DNA of 64,000 nt from an uncultured Mycobacterium sp. GTDB lineage: Bacteria > Actinomycetota > Actinomycetes > Mycobacteriales > Mycobacteriaceae. Each line of letters opens with the position of its first letter. Position 1 is the stretch's first letter. The notes under the pieces are model-generated. The model saw nothing but the letters and a program-made list of their open reading frames with translations, ran no database searches and was not told the DNA's origin. The stretch lies in NCBI GenBank assembly GCA_900078375.1, contig FLQS01000014.1, positions 45,953 to 109,952 of the forward strand, read 5' to 3'. The position numbers were made by a program, and so were the translations under genes. Positions 25,332 through 34,438 of this stretch are shown one piece after another.

Positions 25332-26579
25332 TCAGATCGTCCCTTCCGGCAGGCGGCGCAGATACGCGGCGCGGCGCTGCGCCAGTTCGGTCGTGCGCTC
25401 GTCGGCCGTGACCCGGCGCAGCGTCGGCACTTCATCGTCGAGACGGTCGAGTGCGACGACCCGGCCGTGGGCACCGAGATCCGGTCGCGGACCGCCCTCG
25501 CCGAACTCGGCCATCCGCAGTGTCAGGATGCCTTCCCGAAGTCCGGCCGAGTCGATCCAGTTCGCCACCCCGGGATCGACGGGCGAGATCACATAGGTGT
25601 AGCTGCCGTCTTCGTTGGGTACCGACTGGGCCTTGTTCAGGCTGCCGGTACGGTCGACGATATCCAGCGTGGTGCCCCAGATATTGCTCAGCGGCACCGT
25701 GAAGTATTCGGCGCCACCGTCTTTGACGTCGACCACGAATGTCTCGTCGGGACCCAGGTCGAACCGGCCCATGACGTACACCTGGTTCTTCATGGCACCC
25801 ACTTTGTCCGCCGACCAGGCCAGGTTGAAATTGTTGGCCGGCATCTTGTAGATGCCGTGGCTGAGCTTGCCGGTGAAGTTCGCGAAGTAGGCCATCATGT
25901 CCGCGGTGGCATCGGCTTGTTCGTCGATGGTGCGGGCCGGCGTGGCCGGCGCCCCGCCGAGCCGCTCCACCGTGATGTGGTTGGGATCGTCGGATCCCCA
26001 GTCCAAGAGGACGTCGCGGATGTAGAACTCGTGCGCCTCCGCCGTGGTCTGCACGTGGTTGGTCCGTCCACCAGCGGGATCGGAATCCACTGTGATGGCG
26101 TAACTTCCATCGCTGTCGACATCCATGGTCTTGCCGTTCAGGACGGCCACGGTGCCCATGTTGGCGTCCCAGAGTGTGAAGTAGTTCTCGGTCATCCGGT
26201 TCTTTCCGACGCGGCCGCGAATCTCGTAGTGTTCGTCACCCGAGATCGGGATCACTCGGTAGACGGTGTCGGGATTATCGATGCCCCAACGTGATCCGGG
26301 GATCTGCCGGTCGGCTACCGGGTGCGCCAGCCGGGTGATGCAACTGACCTTCGGCCGCAGCTTGTCCTGGTTGGACGACCACACCGCCGCAGAGAACATC
26401 ACCTCCGCGAATGCCGCATCGAACCGCTCCCGCATGGCGTCGGAGGCCTTGGCGCGGCTCAGCCAGTTCTCGGCCACAGTCTCATACGCCGCCTTGACCG
26501 TCGGGTGTTCGGTCAGCTCGAGTGCGACCAGCTCCTGCTCGTGCTGCGATGGGGTGGCCACCGCATCGTCGGCGATCAT
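25332..26579 (-). CDS. DUF1214 domain-containing protein
   Basis: 415 residues, no signal peptide. The C-terminal third has the DUF1214 pattern FTVPLSNIWGTTLDIVDRTGSLNKAQSVPNEDGSYTYVISPVDPGVANWIDSAGLREGILTLR. The middle has beta-rich segments (YRVIPISGDEHYEIRGRVG). The function of this family is unsettled. In actinobacteria it often sits with SDRs and hydrolases in catabolic clusters. Its ATG overlaps the sulfotransferase stop (ATGA). Confidence 0.85.
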   Translation of the reverse strand: MIADDAVATPSQHEQELVALELTEHPTVKAAYETVAENWLSRAKASDAMRERFDAAFAEVMFSAAVWSSNQDKLRPKVSCITRLAHPVADRQIPGSRWGIDNPDTVYRVIPISGDEHYEIRGRVGKNRMTENYFTLWDANMGTVAVLNGKTMDVDSDGSYAITVDSDPAGGRTNHVQTTAEAHEFYIRDVLLDWGSDDPNHITVERLGGAPATPARTIDEQADATADMMAYFANFTGKLSHGIYKMPANNFNLAWSADKVGAMKNQVYVMGRFDLGPDETFVVDVKDGGAEYFTVPLSNIWGTTLDIVDRTGSLNKAQSVPNEDGSYTYVISPVDPGVANWIDSAGLREGILTLRMAEFGEGGPRPDLGAHGRVVALDRLDDEVPTLRRVTADERTTELAQRRAAYLRRLPEGTI

Positions 26580-27751
26580 TGCTCGTCCTTTCGAAAACGT
26601 TTGTTATACAAGGCGAATCGTTCGTCCACTTGCGCATCGGTCAGGCCGTAGAAGGCCAGGTCGTACGGCGGCCGGGCGACTTCGCGGGGCCTGTTGGCCA
26701 GCCAGTCGGTCATCGCGGTGACCGCCGTGTCCGTCAGCGGCAAACCTACCGCGTCGTACACGCGGCTCACCTGGCCGATCGGGTCGCCGACCGCGTCGTC
26801 GAAGTGGATATCGGTGACGCGCGCCGATTCGTCGGCCCAGCTATCCCGCACGGCCATGGCCCGGTCGTTGGTCCAGCCCATCCGCTCCAGCCACTGGGTG
26901 CCCACCCGGTGGGTATCCACTTCGTCGGCGTGCATCGCGTGCAAGGTCGCGTTGAGGCTGGCACCAGACGACACCGTGGTGCGCGGGTTGCGGTGCATAT
27001 GCACCACGTGCACTCCCGCGAACTGGTTGCGCAATGCGTCGAGGTACCCCAGGTGGGCCGGCGACTTCAGCACCCAGCGTCCGGCGGTGACCCCGCGCTG
27101 GCGCTTCTGCCACTGCAGGAACCGCAACATCCGGTGCAGGTAGTCGTAGGCCGGTGTGAAATCCATTGTGTTGAGCCAGGATCGGTAGTTGGGCAGGTGC
27201 GCGCCGGACTCCGGGACGTGGGACAGGAACGCGTCGGCAAGGAAGACGATCTCCTCCTCGGCCTCCCTCGCGTACATCGGATGAATGGCGAACAGTTCCG
27301 GTGCCAGCTCCCGTGATTTGTTCTCCCGCGCTTCACTGATCGCGATCCGCGGGTCGGCCCCGACGAAGTCGTAGTCCAGTTTGGGGGCGGCCTCCACCAC
27401 CTCCCAGCCGCGCGCGCAGTGCAGCCGCATGTCGACGGCGAGCAGACGCTGCAGCAGGGTGGTGCCGCTGCGCATCATCCCCACGACCACAATCGGCGCC
27501 TCGACGACTTCGTCGAGGATCTCAGGATGACGGCGGATCCACTCCTCGGTGCGAAGCCGCATCCGCAAGCTGTGCACCAGACCGGATCGCAGGATGTGCT
27601 CGCCGATGACGTTGAGTCCGGCACCGGGGTAGTCGTCGAGCAGCACCGCCAGTGGCTCCCGGAAATCCCCCGGGCCCCACTCGGTGAGGCCTTCCTTGTC
27701 GACCGCCGACGCCAGAACCGCGTCGATCGCGAAAGCGCCCGTGGTGGTCAA
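26576..27751 (-). CDS. Sulfotransferase family protein
   Basis: 391 residues, apparent TTG start, 4 bases after the upstream NTF2-like gene. The PAPS 5'-phosphosulfate loop is VVVGMMRSGTTLLQRLL (about 88-104) and the 3'-phosphate region is HMHRNPRTTVSSGASL. WVLKSPAHLGYLDAL matches the family's substrate-domain block. Members of this mycobacterial group transfer sulfate to hydroxyls or are repurposed. The acceptor is unknown. It is part of the SDR/DUF1214/NTF2-like operon. Confidence 0.88.
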   Translation of the reverse strand: MTTTGAFAIDAVLASAVDKEGLTEWGPGDFREPLAVLLDDYPGAGLNVIGEHILRSGLVHSLRMRLRTEEWIRRHPEILDEVVEAPIVVVGMMRSGTTLLQRLLAVDMRLHCARGWEVVEAAPKLDYDFVGADPRIAISEARENKSRELAPELFAIHPMYAREAEEEIVFLADAFLSHVPESGAHLPNYRSWLNTMDFTPAYDYLHRMLRFLQWQKRQRGVTAGRWVLKSPAHLGYLDALRNQFAGVHVVHMHRNPRTTVSSGASLNATLHAMHADEVDTHRVGTQWLERMGWTNDRAMAVRDSWADESARVTDIHFDDAVGDPIGQVSRVYDAVGLPLTDTAVTAMTDWLANRPREVARPPYDLAFYGLTDAQVDERFALYNKRFRKDEQ

Positions 27752-27755
27752 CGGG

Positions 27756-28199
27756 TCAGAACTTCAGATGCTGGCTCACGTCGCCGACCTGGTCGACGAA
27801 CATCGTGCGCGAGTCGAACCACCACTGGCCGTCCACCCGGTGAAAGGTGTCGTGATAGTGGCCGGTGACGATCACCTGCAACGGAAGATCGGGCGTCGCC
27901 TGGGTGACGCAGTAGTAGGCCTTGCCGTGCGCGGTGCCCGCGTCGTCGTCGACGTAGAGCTGCACATTGCTGGTGTTGTGCTTGGTCTTCGGCGTTCCGT
28001 CGGAGTAGATGCGGGTCGCCATGTCGTACATCTGGCGCACCCGCTCCGGCCCGGCGAACACCGTCTCGGGTGGGCCGTTCTCCACGCCGCAGATCCGACC
28101 GTGGGTGAACAGCGCGGCGACCCCGTCGAGGTCACCGGCATCGAGTAGTTCGGCATAGGTGTAGACGAGGTTCGTAATCGCCTGCGCACTGTCACTCAT
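27756..28199 (-). CDS. SnoaL/NTF2-like domain protein
   Basis: 147 residues from the ATG at 28199 (MSDSAQAI). A second ATG at 28211 would add four residues, and no clear ribosome-binding site separates the two. It is a cone-shaped alpha+beta barrel protein of the SnoaL-like family: AITNLVYTYAELLDAGDLDGVAALF at the N-terminus and VTGHYHDTFHRVDGQWWFDSRTMF near the end. Relatives are small isomerases, dehydratases or ring-hydroxylating dioxygenase beta subunits. First gene of the operon running to 24500. Confidence 0.85.
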   Translation of the reverse strand: MSDSAQAITNLVYTYAELLDAGDLDGVAALFTHGRICGVENGPPETVFAGPERVRQMYDMATRIYSDGTPKTKHNTSNVQLYVDDDAGTAHGKAYYCVTQATPDLPLQVIVTGHYHDTFHRVDGQWWFDSRTMFVDQVGDVSQHLKF

Positions 28200-28273
28200 A
28201 ACAAGGGGCATGATGGCAGAGCGATTGCTTAGATGGTCTTGTTTGTCCAGAATTCCCCGTTATGCTCGCCGAC

Positions 28274-29161
28274 GTGACGCAGTGGTCGCCGAGCCGGCTC
28301 GGCAATCTGACCGGTAAACGGATCATCGTGACGGGCGCGACCAACGGCGTCGGGCTCGGCACGACACGGGCACTGGCCCGGGCCGGCGCCCACGTCGTCA
28401 TGGCGGTCCGCAACACCAAGCTCGGCGCGCAGCGTGCCGCGGAGATCGCCGGATCCACCGAGGTGCTCGAAGTAGACCTGGCCGACCTGGCTTCGGTGCG
28501 GGCCTTCGCGGACCGGCTCGAGGGCGACATCGACATCCTCATCAACAACGCCGGTCTGCTGAACGACCGGCGGCACGAGACCATCGACGGGTTCGAGTCG
28601 ACGCTGGGCGTCAACATGCTCGGTCCGTTCGCGCTGACGAATCTGTTGCTCCCCCGGGTGCGCTCGCAGATCATCAACGTCGCCTCCGACGGCCACCGCA
28701 TGGCGACGCTGCGTCTCGACGACATGCACCTGCGCCAGACCAAGTGGACCCCGATCGGCGCCTACGGACACTCGAAGCTCGCGATGATGTTGTGGGGCTT
28801 GGAGCTCGACCGGCGTCTGCGTGCTGCCGACGCCGATGTCATCACCCAACTGGTCCATCCCGGCTGGGTCGCGTCGAATCTGTCGAGTACGTCCGATTCG
28901 CCACTGATGTCGATGGCGCACAAGGCGGTCACAGTCGCGGCCAACCGGTTCGCCAACGACATCGACCAGGGCGCGATACCCACGCTGTACTGCATCAGTG
29001 AGCCGATACCACCGGGAAGTTACGTCGGGCCCGGCTCCCGGCTTCGTCTGCTTGGCGAGCCGGCCTTGATCGGCCGCTCACCAGGGGCGTGCGATTACGA
29101 CGCCGCTGCCCGGGTCGTGCAGTTCGCCGAACAGGAAACCGGCACAACGCTTCCCGTGTAG
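28274..29161 (+). CDS. Short-chain dehydrogenase/reductase (retinol dehydrogenase-like)
   Basis: 295 residues from the GTG at 28274, which lies 7 bases after TATGCT (28261-28266). The ATG at 28262 would fall inside that -10 box, so GTG is preferred. SDR motifs are VTGATNGVG, INNAGLL, NVASDGH and YGHSK (catalytic Tyr and Lys). Its layout resembles the light-dependent protochlorophyllide/retinol dehydrogenase-like SDR branch. Substrate unknown. It is divergent from the NTF2-like operon. Confidence 0.88.
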   Translation: MTQWSPSRLGNLTGKRIIVTGATNGVGLGTTRALARAGAHVVMAVRNTKLGAQRAAEIAGSTEVLEVDLADLASVRAFADRLEGDIDILINNAGLLNDRRHETIDGFESTLGVNMLGPFALTNLLLPRVRSQIINVASDGHRMATLRLDDMHLRQTKWTPIGAYGHSKLAMMLWGLELDRRLRAADADVITQLVHPGWVASNLSSTSDSPLMSMAHKAVTVAANRFANDIDQGAIPTLYCISEPIPPGSYVGPGSRLRLLGEPALIGRSPGACDYDAAARVVQFAEQETGTTLPV

Positions 29162-29166
29162 CCGGC

Positions 29167-29889
29167 TCAGCCCCGGCCGGGTGCGCCGAGATGGTCCACA
29201 AAGAACGCGAGGATGCGCTGCCAGGCGTCGTCCGCTTCCGGTGCCGAGTATGCGATACCAGCTATACCGGCTACCAACCGAATTGGAGCCGGCAGCGGAT
29301 GCTCGTTCATAAAGCTGTGGCCGGCGCGCGGGTACTTCCTCAGATCGCGTGGTACTTCTCCGCGGGTGAGCACCGCTCCAAGCTTCTCGGCGGAGTCGCG
29401 GGCAACGATAGGGTCTCTGGCGCCGAAACTCCCTACAACGGTGCAGGATTGTTCGAGTTTGTCGGCAACTTTGGGACGGTTGGCATAGCTGGGCGCGGCC
29501 GCGTCGAACAAGCCGCCGGGGGCCAGTTGCAAACAGAAGCCCGCGCCCATGCAGAAGCCCGCCACGCCAACTTTGCCTGTGCAACGGCTATCTGAGATCA
29601 GGTATTCGCGGGCGGCAAGCAGATTGCCGTAGGAGAGGCCCCGGCCGGTGAAGTGCGCACGGAAGGGCCCGACGACGCACTTGATTTTGGGCCTTGGGCC
29701 GTGATCGAGGAAGGGAGCAATCGCCAGGTAGCCACTGGCGGCGAAGCGGTCGGCGATCCGCTTCAAGTCCGCTGTCAGACCCAAGACGTCGTGGACGACC
29801 ACGACGCCAGGCCACGGACCGTCGCCGTCGGGGCTCGCGAAGTAGCCGCGGAGACGGCTCTCGGCGGCCGGAATCGTGACATCAACCAT
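29167..29889 (-). CDS. Dienelactone hydrolase family protein
   Basis: 240 residues, alpha/beta hydrolase fold. The nucleophile elbow is GFCMG with Cys113, and the triad is completed by Asp159 (GARDPIV) and His191 (RAGHSFMNEH). The Cys-Asp-His triad defines dienelactone hydrolases, which open lactones in chloroaromatic and related catabolism. Convergent with the SDR, 5 bases apart, and divergent from the TetR gene. Confidence 0.92.
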   Translation of the reverse strand: MVDVTIPAAESRLRGYFASPDGDGPWPGVVVVHDVLGLTADLKRIADRFAASGYLAIAPFLDHGPRPKIKCVVGPFRAHFTGRGLSYGNLLAAREYLISDSRCTGKVGVAGFCMGAGFCLQLAPGGLFDAAAPSYANRPKVADKLEQSCTVVGSFGARDPIVARDSAEKLGAVLTRGEVPRDLRKYPRAGHSFMNEHPLPAPIRLVAGIAGIAYSAPEADDAWQRILAFFVDHLGAPGRG

Positions 29890-29981
29890 CGAGCGTCACC
29901 TTCGATTCTTGCCCTTGCAATGGGCGGCGTTCTTCTGTCACGCGTTGGTTCATCGCACCGGAACTATGACACGAGACAGGT

Positions 29982-30008
29982 TGTATGTATTGCAGAACAA
30001 TACATACA
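29982..30008. promoter_or_regulatory. Perfect 11-base palindrome, probable TetR operator
   Basis: Arms TGTATGTATTG (29982-29992) and CAATACATACA (29998-30008) flank a 5-base spacer in the region between the divergent dienelactone hydrolase and TetR starts. The AT content is far above the surroundings. It is 55 bases upstream of the TetR start, so autoregulation plus control of the hydrolase is likely. Confidence 0.7.
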
Positions 30009-30063
30009 CATCGTATTGGGCATCGTCGTGTATCGGACTAGGCCGGGCATACACTGGCTGCCG

Positions 30064-30696
30064 ATGGAGCTCGGACCACTCTTCCCGTACACCCCTCCGG
30101 CGCCACCGGAACCGTCCAGTGAGGAACGTATTCGGGATGCCGCGCTGAGGAGCTTCGCGAGCCACGGCGTTGCCGCCACCTCGATGCGGATGGTCGCCGA
30201 TGCCGCCGGCGTGTCGCTCGGGTTGGTCCAGCACTACTTCAAGACCAAGGCCGACCTGGTCAACACCGTCGACCGCTACGTGTTACAGGTCATCAGCGAG
30301 GCCCTCCGGGCCGCGGCGACGCCCGGCGCACCCGCGGAGGCGTTGGAGGAGGCCGGCAAACGGATGACCACGTTGACGGCCGATCAACCGCTGGTCATCA
30401 ACTATCTTGCCCGCGCGTTATGCGAAGGCGGCGAGATCGGCTCAGTGGTGTTTGACGGATTAGTGAGCATAAGCACGGCCCAAGGAGATCACTTCCGTGA
30501 ACAGGGCTTGATACGGGACAACCTTGATCCGTTGTGGGCCGTGTTGAACCCGCTAATCTTGCGCGTTGGTGCATTCATCCTCCGCCCGCACATCGAGCGC
30601 CACCTTGGGGAGCCGTTCTTCACAGCTACCCAGTTGGAGCGTTGGGATGATTCGGTAACGAAGGTGCTGCGAGAAGGACAGTTCCGCAGCCCCTGA
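30064..30696 (+). CDS. TetR-family transcriptional regulator
   Basis: 210 residues from the ATG at 30064, 8 bases after TACACT (30050-30055). The longer frame starting at 29653 lies on the hydrolase gene and is rejected. The helix-turn-helix reads RIRDAALRSFASHGVAATSMRMVADAAGVSLGLVQHYFKTKADLVNTVD. The remaining 150 residues are the helical ligand/dimer domain. It probably represses the flanking catabolic genes through the palindrome at 29982-30008. Confidence 0.93.
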   Translation: MELGPLFPYTPPAPPEPSSEERIRDAALRSFASHGVAATSMRMVADAAGVSLGLVQHYFKTKADLVNTVDRYVLQVISEALRAAATPGAPAEALEEAGKRMTTLTADQPLVINYLARALCEGGEIGSVVFDGLVSISTAQGDHFREQGLIRDNLDPLWAVLNPLILRVGAFILRPHIERHLGEPFFTATQLERWDDSVTKVLREGQFRSP

Positions 30697-30866
30697 AAAA
30701 CCTGCCGGAATCGCGTCGGCAACCGCTGCGGCAAAGGAACTTCCGCAGATCTTGGGATTTGCCGGTGTTCCTCCATGCCGCGCGTCGGCACAAACTCCCG
30801 ATGATGTCACCGTTTTCCGCACCTGAACTGATCGAGCTCCAGAACGAGTTCACTCAATCGGCGGCG
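30697..30866. other. 170-base gap with no supported feature
   Basis: Short frames on both strands lack coding character. No hairpin terminator or promoter stood out. Confidence 0.4.
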
Positions 30867-32681
30867 CTAGGTCGACCGGGTGCCCTCCAGGGCGCGGATC
30901 AGGCTGGCCGAATCCCACGGCCCCCGATGCCGAATACCGTTGACGAAGAACGTCGGCGTCGCGTTGAGGTCCATCAGCTCGGCGTCCTGCGCGTCGTCGT
31001 CAACCCGGTGCAGCACCCGGGGTGAATGCAGATCTTCGTCGAATCGGGTGATGTCACAGCCGACTTGGTCGGCGTAGCGGTAGATGTGCTGCCATTCCAG
31101 GAAATCCTGGAACTCGAACATCATCGTCCCCATCTCGAAGAACTTGCCCTGCAGCGCGGCCGCTTCACTGGCCCGGGCGGCGTCCATCGCCCTCGGGTGC
31201 ACCCGCTCCAGCGGCAGATGCCGCCATACGTAACGCAATTGGTCACCGAAGTGCGCGCGGACTTCGTCGATCCCGCCGGTGGCACGGCTGCAGAACGGGC
31301 ATTCGTAGTCGCCGTATTCGACCAGGGTGAGCGGCGCATCCACGGGACCGCGTATGTGATCGCGGTCCGGATCGATATCGCGGACCAGCTTGAGCCCCAC
31401 CGCGACCGGCGGGCTGAATCGATCGGTGAGCCGGAAGACTGCCCACCCCAACGTGAATGCGATGACTGACGCCGCCAGAACACCGACGCGAGCCATATCG
31501 GCGGAGCGCGGATCGGTGATCGCCAGATCGACAATGAACAGCGCGATCGTGAACCCGATACCGGACAGCGCCGCGCCGCCGGCGATCCGCCGCAACGTCA
31601 GCCCCGGCGAGAGCCGGCCGAGCCCGGTGCGCTGCACGAGCCAGGTCGCCCCGGTGATGCCGATCAGCTTGCCGATCACCAGACCGGCCACCACACCCCA
31701 CGTCAGCGGTGAGCGCATGGCCGCCATCACCGTGTCGGCATCCAGTCGCACACCGGCATTGGCCAATGCGAACAGCGGCAGCACCCCGAAGGAGACATAC
31801 GGCCCAAACCCGGTCACCAACCGCTCGTTGATCGAGATCGAGTCGCGCAGACTGCGGGTGGCCGCCCGGGCGTACTCCGAGTTCGGCGACTGGCGGAACG
31901 CGCGGATGACGTCGACTGCCGCCTCCACCCGCTGGCGCTCGGGAGTGAATACCGGAATCACAAGTGCCACCACCACGCCGGCGAGCGTCGGGTGCACGCC
32001 GCCGTTGAACAGGGCCAACCACAGGGCAACGGCCAGAACGCAATACGTCACACCGCGCATGGCCTCGGGCAGGTAGCGCACGCCGATCAGGGCGGCCACC
32101 AGCACGACCGCGATCAGCAGCGGGACGATCCGGATGTGATCCGAATAGAACAGGGCGATGGCTGCCAGCGCCCCGACGTCGTCGACGACTGCCAACGTCA
32201 GCAGGAAGGTGCGCAGCCGGGCCGGGTACTTGGGTGCGATGATCGCCAGCGCACCGACCAGGAACGCGGTGTCGGTGGAGATGACCACTCCCCACGCGCT
32301 GGCGTCTTCGCCGGATGGGTTGAACAGCAGGAAGATCACGGCGGGCAGGGTCAGCCCGGCGATCGCGGCCACCACCGGCACCAGCGCGCGGGAACGCTCC
32401 GTCAGTTCCCCGATGGTGAACTGGGCCTTGACTTCCAGTCCCACGAGGAAGAAGAAGAACGCCATCAGCGCGTCGTTGACGATCGCTTTGACCGTCAGCA
32501 CACCGTGGTAGTTGCCGAAGCTCAACCCGACGTGCGTTTCCCAGAATTCGGAATAGGTGTGTGCCCAGGGCGAATTCGCCCAGAGGATGGCCACGACGGT
32601 GAAGATGAGCAGTAGTGCCGCGGCGGCGTTCTCACCGAAACGCTTCGCTGTCGGGTCGCGACCCAGCCGGCTGCCTCTCAC
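30867..32681 (-). CDS. nhaA: Na+/H+ antiporter NhaA fused to a thioredoxin/DsbA-like domain
   Basis: 604 residues. The GTG at 32681 overlaps the GH76 stop (GTGA), and a TTG 12 codons upstream is rejected. Residues 1-420 are NhaA with about 12 helices. The ion-binding Asp pair is VVDDVG at 167-168, and the family motif VNDALMAFFFFLVGLEVK is at 68-85. Residues 425-604 form a DsbA-like domain with CPFC at 461-464 and the cis-Pro loop NATPTFFVNG. Stand-alone NhaA exchanges Na+ for H+. The fused domain might sense or use redox state. The fusion is known in actinobacteria, but its purpose is unclear. Confidence 0.93.
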   Translation of the reverse strand: MRGSRLGRDPTAKRFGENAAAALLLIFTVVAILWANSPWAHTYSEFWETHVGLSFGNYHGVLTVKAIVNDALMAFFFFLVGLEVKAQFTIGELTERSRALVPVVAAIAGLTLPAVIFLLFNPSGEDASAWGVVISTDTAFLVGALAIIAPKYPARLRTFLLTLAVVDDVGALAAIALFYSDHIRIVPLLIAVVLVAALIGVRYLPEAMRGVTYCVLAVALWLALFNGGVHPTLAGVVVALVIPVFTPERQRVEAAVDVIRAFRQSPNSEYARAATRSLRDSISINERLVTGFGPYVSFGVLPLFALANAGVRLDADTVMAAMRSPLTWGVVAGLVIGKLIGITGATWLVQRTGLGRLSPGLTLRRIAGGAALSGIGFTIALFIVDLAITDPRSADMARVGVLAASVIAFTLGWAVFRLTDRFSPPVAVGLKLVRDIDPDRDHIRGPVDAPLTLVEYGDYECPFCSRATGGIDEVRAHFGDQLRYVWRHLPLERVHPRAMDAARASEAAALQGKFFEMGTMMFEFQDFLEWQHIYRYADQVGCDITRFDEDLHSPRVLHRVDDDAQDAELMDLNATPTFFVNGIRHRGPWDSASLIRALEGTRST

Positions 32682-33778
32682 GCTGTCACCGTATGTGCAG
32701 CCTCCATCAACATCCAACCCGACAGCTGCACCGACAGATCGCGCTCCGGCGTCTGCGACGAGTTGACCGCGCCCTCGACGAACTGTGCCTGACCGCCATC
32801 GGCGGTCGGGATTTCGGCGGTGCTGTCCCAGGAGTGCCCGAATAGCGGCAGGCCGTCCACACTTTGGCGGTTGTCCCAGGCGGCCTCCGCGGAGGCGAGC
32901 ACGATCGCGCGGGCGGCGTCCCTGGCGGCGGCATTCTCGGCGGACTCGCCGGGCAGATCGGTCGCCGCGAGCGCCAGATACCGGGCGGTGATCCCGGCGA
33001 ACAGCCCGCCGTCTCCGCCGCCGGCCCCGTTCACAATCCCGCCGGGCGCCATGTGTTCGCCGATCGCCGCAACCAGCCGCCGCACCCGGGCCGGGTGCCG
33101 GTCGTCACGGGTGCGCACCGCCAGTTCGGTCTCCAACCCCAGCACGACGCCCTGGCAGTAGGTGTACTGCGCACGGACGAGTGAACCGGCCTTGATGCCG
33201 TCGAACACCAGGTGGGTGTCGGGATCGATCAACGTTTCGTCGATCCAGTCGGCCATCTGCTGGGCCCGTCGCAACCGGTTGTCGTAGCGGGCCAGGAAGA
33301 TCCCAGCCGGACCGTTAGCCGGCGCGTTGAAGAACTGATCCTGTTTGCGCCAAGGGATTCCGCCGCCGTCCTCGGGCACCCACGATTTCACGAACTGTTC
33401 GCACAGGGTGGCCAGGGCGCGCGGACGAGCGATGCCCGCCACCCGCTCGGCGCGCTCCAAGGCCAGTGCCAGCCAGGCCATGTCGTCGTAATAGCTGTTG
33501 GTCCAGCGGCCGCTGTTGCGGACCCGGTGGCCCCGGATCTGCCGCTTGATCCTGCCCAGCCGGTCGGGTTGCGGGTCACGCAGCTGCGCGTCGATCAGGC
33601 AGTCCAGCAGGTGCGCCTGCCACCAGTAGTGCCAGGTTCCGAACCACCGGTCACCGCGCGCGGGCGGCCAGCTGACGACGCCGAGCTGTGTTCCAGGCAG
33701 ATTCCAGAGCGTGCGCAGATGGCGCTTGGCGATCGCGGCCTCGGCACTGGCAGCGCGGTTCGCCCACAGCTGGTCCAT
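32678..33778 (-). CDS. Glycoside hydrolase family 76-like protein (Rv0365c-like)
   Basis: 366 residues, no signal peptide visible. The (alpha/alpha)6-barrel pattern includes the GH76 catalytic Asp pair in SYYDDMAWLALALERAE (about residues 95-111), plus WHYWWQAHLLDCLID and GDGGLFAGITARYLAL. GH76 enzymes are alpha-1,6-mannanases, so a role on mannan-type glycans (LM/LAM) is conceivable. A cytoplasmic location would be odd for that job. It overlaps the NhaA start by 4 bases. Confidence 0.85.
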   Translation of the reverse strand: MDQLWANRAASAEAAIAKRHLRTLWNLPGTQLGVVSWPPARGDRWFGTWHYWWQAHLLDCLIDAQLRDPQPDRLGRIKRQIRGHRVRNSGRWTNSYYDDMAWLALALERAERVAGIARPRALATLCEQFVKSWVPEDGGGIPWRKQDQFFNAPANGPAGIFLARYDNRLRRAQQMADWIDETLIDPDTHLVFDGIKAGSLVRAQYTYCQGVVLGLETELAVRTRDDRHPARVRRLVAAIGEHMAPGGIVNGAGGGDGGLFAGITARYLALAATDLPGESAENAAARDAARAIVLASAEAAWDNRQSVDGLPLFGHSWDSTAEIPTADGGQAQFVEGAVNSSQTPERDLSVQLSGWMLMEAAHTVTA

Positions 33779-33793
33779 GCGATCAATCCTGCC

Positions 33794-34438
33794 TTACCAA
33801 GCCTGAGATAGATCGGCCCATTGCCTGATCCAGGCATGCATGACGATGCCGGCGGCGACGGCGGCGTTGACGCTGCGGGTCGAGCCGAATTGCGCGATCG
33901 ACACTGTGATCGCCGCTCCGGACCGAGCGGCCTCGGAGATACCCGGGCCCTCCTGGCCGAACACCATCAGGCAGTCGCGCGGCAGTGCGGTGGTTTCCAC
34001 CGGAACGGCGCCGGCGATGTTGTCGACGGCGACGACGGTCAGTCCGGCGCCGGCCGCGAAGGCCAGCAATTCGTCGGTGCTGTCGTGGTGGGTCAGCCGT
34101 TGGTAGCGGTCGGTGACCATGGCCCCGCGCCGGTTCCAGCGCCGGCGTCCGACGATGTGCACGGTGTCGACGGCGAAGGCGTTGGCCGTGCGAACCACCG
34201 CGCCGATGTTGGCGTCGTTGCCGAAGTTCTCGATCGCGATGTGCAGCGCATGCCGGCGGCGATCGATGTCGGCGATGATCGCTTCCCGAGTCCAGTACCG
34301 GTAGGCGTCGACGACGTTGCGGGAGTCGCCCTGACGCAACAGTTCTTGGTCGTAACGCGGGTCGTCGGGCAGCTCGCCCGCCCAGGGCCCGACGCCAGGC
34401 GCGCCGGTGCTCCACTCGGTGGGGCCGGCGTCAGTCAC
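33794..34438 (-). CDS. TrmH/SpoU-family RNA 2'-O-methyltransferase (Rv0380c-like)
   Basis: 214 residues, GTG start. SPOUT-knot motifs are present: ENFGNDANIGAVVRTANAF (motif 1), MVFGQEGPGIS (motif 2) and IAQFGSTRSVNAAVAAGIVMH (motif 3, SAM-binding knot). The N-terminal 60 residues form a substrate-recognition extension. The target nucleotide is unknown. Its start overlaps the preceding small ORF by 8 bases, and the GH76 gene follows after 15 bases. Confidence 0.9.
   Translation of the reverse strand: MTDAGPTEWSTGAPGVGPWAGELPDDPRYDQELLRQGDSRNVVDAYRYWTREAIIADIDRRRHALHIAIENFGNDANIGAVVRTANAFAVDTVHIVGRRRWNRRGAMVTDRYQRLTHHDSTDELLAFAAGAGLTVVAVDNIAGAVPVETTALPRDCLMVFGQEGPGISEAARSGAAITVSIAQFGSTRSVNAAVAAGIVMHAWIRQWADLSQAW

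Noticed and set aside
30626..30853. Short minus-strand frames between TetR and NhaA
   Set aside because: Composition unlike neighbours, overlap with TetR, no ribosome-binding site, no family.
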